Of a stretch of 13,268 bases of DNA, positions 5,757 to 13,132 are shown one piece after another (within the stretch, counting starts at the first letter, position 1; each line of letters opens with the position of its first letter). The notes beneath the pieces were generated by a model that was given only the letters and a program-made list of their open reading frames with translations, searched no databases and had not been told where the DNA came from. The stretch spans positions 1 to 13,268 of the forward strand of contig JAEWCY010000049.1 of the NCBI GenBank assembly GCA_023390395.1. The letters are read 5' to 3'. Source of the DNA: Pseudomonadota bacterium (GTDB lineage: Bacteria > Desulfobacterota > Desulfovibrionia > Desulfovibrionales > Desulfovibrionaceae). The position numbers and the translations under genes are program-made.

Positions 5757-8107
5757 AGGGCTTCTGGCGCGCTCTCGCCTTTGTGCCGGCGGCGGCCTGG
5801 CGGCTGGCCCAGGGACGGCTCACCCTCAAGCTTTCCATTCCCCTGTCCATCGTCCTTTTCCTGTGCATCCTGGTCTGGAGCTTCTACCACATCCGCCACC
5901 AGCAGGAATTCGCCCGCCAGAACCTCATCGTCAGCGCCGACCGGGTGGCCCACACCGTCAAGCTGGGCCTGCACTACGCCATGATGCTCAACTCCCGGGA
6001 GGACATCCGGGCCATTGTGGAGAACTGCGGCACCCTGCCCGGCATCCGCTCCATCCGCATCTACAACAAGCAAAACGAGATCATGTTCTCCACCCGGGCC
6101 GGGGAGACGGGCAAGCGCGTGCCCCAGTCCGACCCCCTGTGCCAGGCCTGCCATTCGAGCCTGCCGCCGCTCCTTAACCCCAGCCTGCCCCGGCGGCTCT
6201 ACGGCCGCAGCACCGACGCCGGCACGGACGTCCTGCGCCTGGCCAGCCCCATCCTCAACGAACCGGGCTGCTCCGAGCCCGCCGGCTGCCACTTCCACAA
6301 GGAGTCGGACAAGATCCTCGGGGTCCTGGACATCGCCTTTTCCAACGAGGACAGCCAGGCGCTGATCGGGGCCAGCATGTCCCAGACGCTGTGGCTGGCG
6401 GGCATCCTTTTCTTCCTGTCCGCCGGGGCGCTGTCGCTTCTTGTGGTCGTGCTCATCAAGCGGCCGGTCTCGCGCATGATCAAGGAGGCGGCCGCCTTGT
6501 CCCAGGGCGTGGAGCCGGTCGCGCCTTCCGTGTCCCAGCCCGACGAACTGGGCATGCTGGCCACGGCCATGCGCGACATGGGCCACGAACTCATCGCCAA
6601 AAACACCGAGCTCGGGGCGCAAAAGGACCTCTACCGCAACCTCTTCGAGGGCGTGCCCTGCCTGGTCACGGTCCAGGACAAGGACTACCGCCTGCTGCGC
6701 TTCAACAACGCCTTCGGCGAGCGCTTTTCCGCGGCCAAGGGCGAGTACTGCTACAAGGCCTACAAGAACCGGGACTGCAAGTGCGTGCCCTGTCCCGTGG
6801 AGACCACCTTCGAGACCGGCCAGAGCGTCTCCACAGAGGAGAGCGGCTGCTACAAGGACGGCAAGAAGGCCCACTGGATCGTGCACACCGCGCCCATCCG
6901 CGACGCCTCGGGCGAGATCGTGGCCGCCATGGAGATGTGCCTGGACATCACCGAGCGCAAGGAGCTGGAGCGATCGCTCAAGCGAAACGAGCGCAAGTAT
7001 ATGGATATTTTTAATAATATCCCAAGCGCCGTGTTCATGCTCGATCTCGCCGACCCCAGCGAACTGACGGTCATGGACTGCAACCGGGGCGCGGTGGCCA
7101 TGCACGGCTCGGACAAGCAGGCGCTCATCGGCAAGAGCTTCCTGGACTTTTTCCCGGGCGAGGACCGGCTTTCCCTGTCCCAGGCCCTGGTCACGGGCGG
7201 CGGCGTCAACCAGGTGCGCCGCCGCGACGCCGAGGGCCGCGAGCATTACCTTAGCATCAACGCCTCGCCATCGGCCTTTTTCGACTGGCCGGTCCTTCTG
7301 GTCACGGCCATCGACGTCACCAAGCGCCTGGAGACCGAACAGCAGCTCATCCAGGCCGGCAAGATGGCCACGCTGGGCGAGATGGCCACGGGCGTGGCCC
7401 ACGAACTCAACCAGCCCCTGTCGGTCATCCAGACCTCGGTGGATCTCCTGCGCCGCCGGGTGGACCGGGGCGAGCAGCCCGAGCCGGCTCTGCTGGCCCG
7501 GGCCACCGCCCTCATGGTGGCGCAGGTGGAGCGGGCCACGCGCATCATCAGCCACATGCGCGAGTTCGGCCGCCGGGCCCCGCTGCACGTGGAGCCGGTT
7601 GCCGTCAACGAGGTGCTGACCAAGGCCTTCGACATCTTCGGCCAGCAGCTGTCCCTGCGCGGCATCGAGCTCGTCTGGGAGCTGGCCGAGCGGCTGCCGG
7701 ACGTGCCCGGCGACCCCAACCGGCTGGAGCAGGTGTTCATCAACTTCCTGCTCAACGCCCGCGACGCCGTGGAGGAGCGGGCCGAGCAGGCCGCCCAGGC
7801 CGGCGAGGGCGAGGAGGTCGCAAGGCGCATCACCGTGCGCACCATGGCCAACAAGGACTACGTGACCGTGCGCATCAGCGACACGGGCGGCGGCGTGCCG
7901 GCCTGCATCGCGGACCGGATCTTCGAGCCGTTTTTCACCACCAAGCAGGTGGGCAAGGGCACGGGCCTGGGGCTTTCCATCAGCTACGGCATCATCAAGG
8001 AGTACGGGGGCGAGATCCATGTGTCGAACAACGAAACCGGCGGCGCGAGCTTTTTCATCCGCCTGCCCGTGGCCGGCCATGCCGGCGCGCCGCGAGAGGG
8101 GAGGTAA
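5753..8107 (+). CDS. Membrane PAS sensor histidine kinase with periplasmic c-type haem motif
   Basis: This is a 784-residue inner-membrane kinase. Hydrophobic segments at about 24-46 and 211-235 enclose a periplasmic domain of about 165 residues. That domain contains the covalent haem-attachment motif CQACH (C130, C133, H134) and a second cluster, GCSEPAGCHFH (C173, C179, H180). A HAMP-like linker follows (236-290), then a PAS domain (291-405) with C333, C342, C344 and C347, a second PAS (413-525), an H-box (GVAHELNQPLSVIQ, H550) and an ATPase (N664, N668; DTGGG 710-714; GKGTGLGLSIS). It starts at GTG, overlapping the preceding stop codon as GTGA, with GGAGGAG a few bases upstream. The likely signal is periplasmic redox state or a haem ligand; this is inference from the motif. 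It has no receiver of its own, so it may phosphorylate the receivers encoded at 3203 or 3774. Confidence 0.93.
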   Translation: MKGFWRALAFVPAAAWRLAQGRLTLKLSIPLSIVLFLCILVWSFYHIRHQQEFARQNLIVSADRVAHTVKLGLHYAMMLNSREDIRAIVENCGTLPGIRSIRIYNKQNEIMFSTRAGETGKRVPQSDPLCQACHSSLPPLLNPSLPRRLYGRSTDAGTDVLRLASPILNEPGCSEPAGCHFHKESDKILGVLDIAFSNEDSQALIGASMSQTLWLAGILFFLSAGALSLLVVVLIKRPVSRMIKEAAALSQGVEPVAPSVSQPDELGMLATAMRDMGHELIAKNTELGAQKDLYRNLFEGVPCLVTVQDKDYRLLRFNNAFGERFSAAKGEYCYKAYKNRDCKCVPCPVETTFETGQSVSTEESGCYKDGKKAHWIVHTAPIRDASGEIVAAMEMCLDITERKELERSLKRNERKYMDIFNNIPSAVFMLDLADPSELTVMDCNRGAVAMHGSDKQALIGKSFLDFFPGEDRLSLSQALVTGGGVNQVRRRDAEGREHYLSINASPSAFFDWPVLLVTAIDVTKRLETEQQLIQAGKMATLGEMATGVAHELNQPLSVIQTSVDLLRRRVDRGEQPEPALLARATALMVAQVERATRIISHMREFGRRAPLHVEPVAVNEVLTKAFDIFGQQLSLRGIELVWELAERLPDVPGDPNRLEQVFINFLLNARDAVEERAEQAAQAGEGEEVARRITVRTMANKDYVTVRISDTGGGVPACIADRIFEPFFTTKQVGKGTGLGLSISYGIIKEYGGEIHVSNNETGGASFFIRLPVAGHAGAPREGR

Positions 8108-8110
8108 CCC

Positions 8111-8476
8111 GTGAGCAAGTATCTGTTCGTCCTGGCCAGGGGCCCTCAGGAACGCACCCCGGTGGGCCAGTGTCTGCGCCTGGCCAGGCTCGCCGTGCAC
8201 AAGGGGCACGAGGTCTGCCTGTACCTCACGGGCGAGGCCGTGGACCTCGTTTCGCGAAGCCAGCCCAAATGCGCCTTCGGCACGCCCTCTCGGCCGGCCG
8301 ACGACCCGTGCCGGCTCTTCGCCTCCCTGCGCGGCTCCCGGGCCCGCATCATGCTCGACAAGCGCAGCGCGCGGGAGCGGCTGGGCCATATGTCCGCCCT
8401 GCCGGGCGACCTTTCGGTCCTAAGCGACGCGGCCATGCTGGACATGGCCGAAACGTCCAAGGTCTTCTCGTTTTAA
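8111..8476 (+). CDS. Small DsrE-like family protein
   Basis: The 121-residue protein begins with a beta strand (KYLFVLARGP) and continues with the alternating pattern typical of DsrE/DsrF/TusD-like sulfur-relay proteins, including a helix (GQCLRLARLAVHKGHEV) and a strand (CLYLTGEAVDLV). Cysteines are at 21, 36, 54 and 67. Whether one is the sulfur-carrying cysteine cannot be settled by eye, because the usual active-site context is not obvious. The start is GTG with GGGAGG about 6 bases upstream, inside the end of the kinase gene; only 3 bases separate it from that stop codon, so it is co-translated with the sensor kinase. A role in accepting or sensing sulfane sulfur would fit the neighbours. 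The fold assignment is likely but not certain. Confidence 0.72.
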   Translation: MSKYLFVLARGPQERTPVGQCLRLARLAVHKGHEVCLYLTGEAVDLVSRSQPKCAFGTPSRPADDPCRLFASLRGSRARIMLDKRSARERLGHMSALPGDLSVLSDAAMLDMAETSKVFSF

Positions 8477-8488
8477 GGAGCGTACGCC

Positions 8489-9229
8489 ATGCCTTTCACC
8501 ATCACCCCCATGCTCGTGGGGGTCCGCAACGTCGATCAGGGAATCATGACCTACCAGCGCGGCTACGGGAAGCGCATCTGGCTGCCCATGTGGTCGTTTC
8601 TGTTGCGCGAGACCGCGCCGGAAGGGCGCATCGTGCTCGTGGACACGGGACTCGAGGACTTCGTGGCCCCGCCGGAATTCGTCGCGGATACCGGTCTCGA
8701 CGCCCAGCTCATGGAGGACGCCCTGGCCGGGCAGGGCATTGCGCCGGAGGCTGTCTGGGGGGTGGTCAACACCCATCTGCACGACGACCACTGCGGCAAC
8801 AACCTCCTGTTCCCCCAGGCGAAGTTCTTCGTGCAACGCGCCGAGGTCGAGGCCTGCCGCCATCCGCATCCCCTGGATTACCGCTACGACGACGCCTACA
8901 TCGAGGGCCTGGACCTGGTGGAGCTCGACGGCGACGCCGAGATCCTGCCCGGGCTTTCGGTCATGGCCACGCCCGGCCACACCCCCGGGGCCCAGACGGT
9001 CCTGGTGGACACCCCGGACGGCCAGGCGGTCATCACGGGCATGTGCTCCAACCAGGAGAACTTCCCCGATTCCGGGCCGGCGGTCTGTCCGGGCGTGCAC
9101 TGCGACGCCTTCGCCGCCTACGACACGGCCCAGCGCCTGAACGCCCTGCGTCGGCAGGGGGCGATGCTGCTCCCCCTGCACGACCTCGGCGTGGCCCGCC
9201 TGTGCCGGGCCAAGGACCACGCGGCTTAA
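8489..9229 (+). CDS. Metallo-beta-lactamase-fold hydrolase (lactonase-like)
   Basis: The 246-residue MBL-fold enzyme is cytoplasmic, with no signal peptide. The metal motif HxHxDH is intact (H96, H98, D100, H101 in NTHLHDDHCGNN), with the third-site histidine H164 in TPGHTPG and a late histidine H231 in PLHD. The position that normally supplies the metal-bridging Asp appears to be M185 in ITGMCSN, so the second metal site may be altered. Overall spacing resembles the N-acyl-homoserine-lactonase branch, not the persulfide dioxygenase branch, but the substrate is unknown. AAGGAG lies 8 bases before the ATG, and the gene is 12 bases after the DsrE-like gene. It is the last gene of the kinase operon and is followed by a strong terminator. 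Confidence 0.87.
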   Translation: MPFTITPMLVGVRNVDQGIMTYQRGYGKRIWLPMWSFLLRETAPEGRIVLVDTGLEDFVAPPEFVADTGLDAQLMEDALAGQGIAPEAVWGVVNTHLHDDHCGNNLLFPQAKFFVQRAEVEACRHPHPLDYRYDDAYIEGLDLVELDGDAEILPGLSVMATPGHTPGAQTVLVDTPDGQAVITGMCSNQENFPDSGPAVCPGVHCDAFAAYDTAQRLNALRRQGAMLLPLHDLGVARLCRAKDHAA

Positions 9230-9252
9230 GCGCCAGCCTAGGCGCGCCATGA

Positions 9253-9292
9253 AAAACGCCGCCCCGGCAGTCTGTTGCCGGGGCGGCGTTTT
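9253..9292 (+). terminator. Strong, probably bidirectional intrinsic terminator
   Basis: Two exactly complementary 17-base arms (9253-9269 and 9276-9292) surround the loop GTCTGT. The GC-rich stem is bordered by A-run and T-run, with TTTTCGTTTT following on the plus strand. It ends the kinase operon. Because the A-run becomes a T-run on the other strand, it can also stop transcription from the convergent aldo/keto reductase gene, which ends 124 bases away. Confidence 0.92.
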
Positions 9293-9364
9293 CGTTTTGG
9301 AGGCGAGGCGACGCGGTCGCCATGCCTGGCAAGCCGGGCGGCAGGGGCGGGGGCCTTGGTCGAC

Positions 9365-9385
9365 GCGACCGGAAGAACCGGTCGC
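9365..9385 (-). terminator. 8-bp hairpin downstream of the aldo/keto reductase gene
   Basis: GCGACCGG (9365-9372) and CCGGTCGC (9378-9385) pair perfectly around a 5-base loop. On the minus strand it lies 31 bases after the reductase stop codon but has no T-run. It may assist the bidirectional terminator further on. Confidence 0.3.
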
Positions 9386-9415
9386 CCGGGCGGCGGCCTG
9401 CCCGGCCCCCGCTCC

Positions 9416-10414
9416 CTATCGGTTGCGCGTCTTGTACCGGGGGTCGATGACCTCTTCGAGCCGGTCCGTAGCCGTGGCCGGCTGGATGGACAGGCGGGCG
9501 ACGGACTCGAGGACCTCCGGGGCGAGCTGCAAGTCCGCCGCGGCCAGGGAAGGCTTGAGCTGCTCGACGTTTCGCGCCCCGATGATGGGCGCGGTGACGC
9601 CGGGATGGGAGGCCACCCAGCGCACGGCCAGGCTCACGGGGTGCAGGCCGTTCTCCCGGGCAAAGGCGACGAAGCGCTCGGCCACGGCGTAGTAGACCGG
9701 GTCGCTGTAGCGCGTGCCGTACATCTTGTTTTCGACGATGCGCCCCTGCGCCGGGGCGTCCTTGCCCGAGTACTTGCCGGTCAGCAGCCCCGCCGCCAGA
9801 GGGTTGTAGGGGATCACCCCCAGCCCCTCGGACTGGGCCAGGGGCAGGATCTCGACCTCGGCTTGCCGCTTGACCAGGTTGTACATGGGCTCCAGGCACT
9901 CGAACCGGGCCAGTCCCTTGGCCTCGGAGACGCCGAGGGCCTTGGCGACCTGCCAGGCGGCCCAGTTGCTCGCCCCGATGGCGAGGACCTTGCCCTGGCG
10001 CACCAGGTCGTTGAGGGCGCGCAGCGTCTCGTCGATGGGCGTGAGCGGATCGAAATGGTGGATGAAGTACAGGTCGATCCTGTCCGTGCTAAGGCGTGCG
10101 AGGCTTTTTTCCACCTGCTGCATGATGTGCCGGCGGGACGCGCCCACGGCGTTGACGTCGTCGCCGGCCTTTTGCGCCACCTTGGTGGTGACGACCAGCT
10201 CGTCGCGGCAGTCCTTCATGAGCTTGCCGAGAATGGTTTCGGCCGCGCCGTCGCTGTAGACGTTGGCGCAGTCGAAGAAATTGATCCCGGCCTCGCGGCA
10301 GAGGTGGAACAGCCGGGCGGATTCGGCCTCGTCCGCCTCCTTGCCGAAGGTCATGGTGCCGAAGCACAGTTCCGAAACCTTGACGCCTGTCCTGCCGAGC
10401 AGCTTGTAACGCAT
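9416..10414 (-). CDS. Aldo/keto reductase
   Basis: The 332-residue enzyme is a full-length NADP-dependent aldo/keto reductase with a TIM-barrel fold. The start (MRYKLLGRTGVKVSELCFGT) is typical of the bacterial Tas/YajO-like group. The catalytic tetrad is present: D48 and Y53 in FFDCANVYSDG, K78 in VVTTKV, and H119 in LYFIHHFD. Cofactor-binding segments IGASN (146-150) and the late PIIGARNVEQL are also recognisable. The ATG at 10414 has AAGGAG 7 bases upstream on the minus strand; the open frame extends further upstream but with no ribosome site and non-protein-like composition. It is convergent with the MBL-fold gene. The substrate cannot be predicted, and nothing links it to the sulfur cluster. 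Confidence 0.95.
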   Translation of the reverse strand: MRYKLLGRTGVKVSELCFGTMTFGKEADEAESARLFHLCREAGINFFDCANVYSDGAAETILGKLMKDCRDELVVTTKVAQKAGDDVNAVGASRRHIMQQVEKSLARLSTDRIDLYFIHHFDPLTPIDETLRALNDLVRQGKVLAIGASNWAAWQVAKALGVSEAKGLARFECLEPMYNLVKRQAEVEILPLAQSEGLGVIPYNPLAAGLLTGKYSGKDAPAQGRIVENKMYGTRYSDPVYYAVAERFVAFARENGLHPVSLAVRWVASHPGVTAPIIGARNVEQLKPSLAAADLQLAPEVLESVARLSIQPATATDRLEEVIDPRYKTRNR

Positions 10415-10453
10415 CCTGGCGCTCCTTTGCGGGCGATCCGGTCGCCACGCCGC

Positions 10454-10482
10454 ACAAGACGGCAGATCGCCGCGCCGGTCAA
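10454..10482 (-). promoter_or_regulatory. Candidate housekeeping promoter for the aldo/keto reductase gene
   Basis: On the minus strand, TTGACC (10482-10477) and TCTTGT (10459-10454) are separated by 17 bases. The -35 box is good and the -10 box weak. Transcription would begin near 10447, about 33 bases before the start codon. Confidence 0.35.
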
Positions 10483-10520
10483 GGGGCGCTCGTCGCTGCG
10501 GCAGGCTCGACCTGGTGGAT

Positions 10521-10588
10521 AAAAAGCATGGTCCCCCGGGATTTCCCGTGGGCGAGGGCTTGCAGGCGATCCTTGCGGGCGGCAAGGA
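10521..10588 (-). terminator. Candidate terminator region of the glycosyltransferase gene
   Basis: On the minus strand, downstream of the glycosyltransferase stop, come a perfect 7-bp hairpin (TCCTTGC/GCAAGGA, 10570-10588), a second imperfect GC-rich hairpin (10533-10552, arms CCCCCGGGA and TCCCGTGGG with one mismatch), and a T-run (10525-10521). The T-run is about 7 bases past the second stem, so this is a less than ideal intrinsic terminator. Confidence 0.45.
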
Positions 10589-10630
10589 CGCGTCGCGCCC
10601 CGGGCGCACCCGAGGCCGCGCGACGAGGCG

Positions 10631-12517
10631 TCAGGGCGCGCCCGCTCTCCCGGCGACCCTGGCCAGGAACGCCTCCAGGCCTTGCATGGCTTTCGCGTCG
10701 CGGTACAGCCGATGCTTGCATCGGGCGACCTCGTTGCGGGCCTGGCGGTGGAAATCCTTGTCCCTGGCCAGGCGCGCCGCCGAGGCGACATAGTCGTCGA
10801 GGGTCGAGGCGATGCGATGGGCAAGGCCCATGCGGCGCAGGAACGCCGCCCCGTGGCGGCCTCGCATGAGCCCGGCCGGCAGCGTCACCACGGGCAGGTC
10901 CCAGGCCAACGCCTCCAGGAGACTGACCCCGCCCGACCAGCCGATGCTGTCCAGCGCCGCGTCCACGCGGCGCTGCATGGCCAAATAGGCCTCCGGAGCG
11001 AGGCGGGGGGAAAAGACGCAATGCCGGCCCGCTTCCAGGCCGTGCTTCGCGAAGGCGACTTCCAGTCGCCGCTTGAAGATTTCCGTTCCTTTCCGCGAAG
11101 TCGGATGCTCCACGAAGAGAAACTGCACCTCGGGTGCCCGGGCGGCAATGCGGGGAAAGACGTCGTCGTAGCGCGGCAGGTATTTGCATGTCGCCTGGGT
11201 GCAGGCGAAAACGAAGGCCTCCTCGCCCAGGCCCAGCCGCCGCCGGTCCATGCCGTCCGCCTCGGACGGACGGCAAGGCGGCTCATACCAGATCGAAAGA
11301 TGCGGCAGCAGGACGAGGCGTTCGGTATAATGCCGCGCGGCATCGGCAGGCTCCATCAGTTCGCTGGAAAGGAAATACTCCATCATGGGCAAGCCCGTCG
11401 TTTCCGGATGCCCCCAGGCCGCGCACTGCACCGGAGCCAGACGCCGGCTGGCCAGGGCGAGGGAATCGCAACCCATGCCGATTTCCGGGTAGATCAGGAC
11501 ATCCAGCCCGTCGGCGAGGATGGTCTCCTCCCAGGCGGCGAAGGGTCGCGGCGCGCTACGGAGATGCTCCACGCCGGAGAGGAACGCCTCCGGATCGCTT
11601 CCCGGATGTCGTGGACCGACGGCGTACACGTGGACGGCAAAGCGTCGCGGATCAAGATGCTCCATCCAGCCGCGAAAGAGCTTGTGCACGGAATGCGACC
11701 GCACGTATTCCGAGACGAAGCCGACCCGGATACGCCCTTTTCCCGCCAGGGGGCGGGGCAGGGGACGCTTGGGGCGCAGCAGGTCGGCGTAGCGCACGAA
11801 ATGCCGCCCGAAGCGTTCCTGGAGATCCCGGTCGCACTCCCCTTGATAAGGAAGGCCAAACGGCTTGAAGTTGCCGATGTACGAAAACGGCGCATGGCTC
11901 GCGACCCCTGCTTCCGTCCCTGCCTCGAGCCGCGCGACTTTTTCGCAGAAGGCGTCCAACTGCCGCGCGTAATGGCGGCGCACGGCGGCGATCTCGGCCT
12001 CGCAGCGGTAGGCGGCCGGGAAACAGAGGCATGCCGATGCCAGAACGGCGAGGGCATTGTCGGGCTCCTGCCCGAGAACCTGCCGGAGCAGCCTGCGGCT
12101 TTCCCCGGTCTCGCCCCGCACCGCGCACAGCAACGCCAAATCCATTCGATACGCGACATTGTCCGGGAAGCACGGCAGGCAGGCACGCAGGCACGTCATG
12201 GCGTCGTCGAACAGCCCGCGCAGGTGGAACAACCGGCCTGCCTCGGAAAAGAGCCTCCCGGCCGACGCCTTGTCCACGTCCATCAACAGCATGGCGAGGT
12301 CATGGCGATAATATGGATTGTCCTGCTGCAGCCGGCAGGCTTTCTCCACGAGGGCGATGGCGGATGCCTTGTCCCCCCGCCTGTAGGCAAGAACTCCGGC
12401 TATGCGCAGCGCTTCTGGCGCGTTGGCGTCATATGACAGTATTGTATTGCAAATATCGTCGATTTCTTCCTCGGAAAGGCAGTCGAAGATATTTGAAACG
12501 GCAGGTGCGGCGTCCAT
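10631..12517 (-). CDS. TPR-containing glycosyltransferase of the O-GlcNAc transferase/SPINDLY type (GT41-like)
   Basis: The 628-residue cytoplasmic protein has tetratricopeptide-like helices in its N-terminal third (about 16-170) and a two-lobed glycosyltransferase in the rest. Recognisable signatures are IRVGFVSEYVRSHSVHKLF (263-281, with the family HSV), PVQCAAWGHPETTGLPMMEY (362-381), FACTQATCKYLPRYDD (437-452, with Q441 and K445 at the sugar-nucleotide site), and ALAWDLPVVTLPAGLMRGRHGAAFL (536-560). Family members transfer a sugar from UDP-sugar to Ser/Thr or Asn of proteins; the acceptor here is unknown. I chose the ATG at 12517, preceded by GGGAA 6 bases upstream, over an in-frame start at 12610 because the added residues look non-coding. 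The start region (about 12420-12500) is more AT-rich than neighbouring genes. No flagellar or surface-protein gene is visible beside it to suggest a target. Confidence 0.88.
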   Translation of the reverse strand: MDAAPAVSNIFDCLSEEEIDDICNTILSYDANAPEALRIAGVLAYRRGDKASAIALVEKACRLQQDNPYYRHDLAMLLMDVDKASAGRLFSEAGRLFHLRGLFDDAMTCLRACLPCFPDNVAYRMDLALLCAVRGETGESRRLLRQVLGQEPDNALAVLASACLCFPAAYRCEAEIAAVRRHYARQLDAFCEKVARLEAGTEAGVASHAPFSYIGNFKPFGLPYQGECDRDLQERFGRHFVRYADLLRPKRPLPRPLAGKGRIRVGFVSEYVRSHSVHKLFRGWMEHLDPRRFAVHVYAVGPRHPGSDPEAFLSGVEHLRSAPRPFAAWEETILADGLDVLIYPEIGMGCDSLALASRRLAPVQCAAWGHPETTGLPMMEYFLSSELMEPADAARHYTERLVLLPHLSIWYEPPCRPSEADGMDRRRLGLGEEAFVFACTQATCKYLPRYDDVFPRIAARAPEVQFLFVEHPTSRKGTEIFKRRLEVAFAKHGLEAGRHCVFSPRLAPEAYLAMQRRVDAALDSIGWSGGVSLLEALAWDLPVVTLPAGLMRGRHGAAFLRRMGLAHRIASTLDDYVASAARLARDKDFHRQARNEVARCKHRLYRDAKAMQGLEAFLARVAGRAGAP

Positions 12518-13132
12518 GCGGGCTTCCCAGGTCTCCAGCGCGGCGAATGGCGAACCAGGACCAGCGCGGTTCCCACCGGAATGTCGCTGCGAAATGCCGG
12601 GAGGTAACACGGGAAGGGCTTTTTCTTGTCTGCAACTCGCCCGAGTCTCCCGCGTTCAAGAAGCGCGTAACGGGGAAGGATGATGGGCGCGCAGCTCCAA
12701 AATTCCAATTCCCGGCCGAGAAGCAGGCTTCCGGGACGGCAACGCCTTTGAGGGTCAAGCCTGGTCGCGATTCATAACGTCTCGACCACGTCGAACCGAA
12801 TCGTTTGCCGGGACAGCCCGCGGATTCGGATGCGCCTGCCGCCTGCCCTGCGTGCAGCGTCAAGATCGATTTTCGTCTTGGCCCCACGAACAAGGGCCGT
12901 GTCGAAGAGGCTCGAAGCGGGGTGGCCGCCATGGCCGCACACGGCTTTTGACGGTCGCCGCCCATGGACGTTGCCGGGATGGCCGCTCGGCCTGAAAGGC
13001 GGCAGGCCAGCAACAGGACTGGAGCTTCCCTGCGCCGCCGACCTGTCCGACCAACGCTAGCCACCCCGGAGCGCTCCCTGATCGCCGCTCTTTCCCGGCG
13101 TGCTTGCCCCATCATATTGCCAGAGACGTGGA
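12518..13132. other. Gene-free stretch of about 615 bases
   Basis: No open frame here has a convincing ribosome site, protein-like composition or recognisable motif; the longest (minus strand, 12429-13115) runs into the glycosyltransferase gene in another frame and is rich in Arg, Ser and Pro. The stretch must contain the promoter for the glycosyltransferase gene and the 3' end of the phosphatase transcript, but I cannot point to a good promoter. A weak inverted repeat (GCCGTGT at 12896-12902, ACACGGC at 12939-12945) is followed by TTTT on the plus strand. Its composition is slightly more mixed than elsewhere, so it could be a decayed remnant of a gene. Confidence 0.5.

Noticed and set aside
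5501..8389. Very long open frame on the minus strand opposite the kinase genes
   Set aside because: It is antisense to genes with complete domain motifs; its translation is rich in Ala, Gly, His, Val and Leu with no domain, as expected for the shadow of a GC-rich gene.
12429..13115. Possible minus-strand protein in the right-hand gap
   Set aside because: It overlaps the start of the glycosyltransferase gene in another frame, has non-protein-like composition and no recognisable domain.
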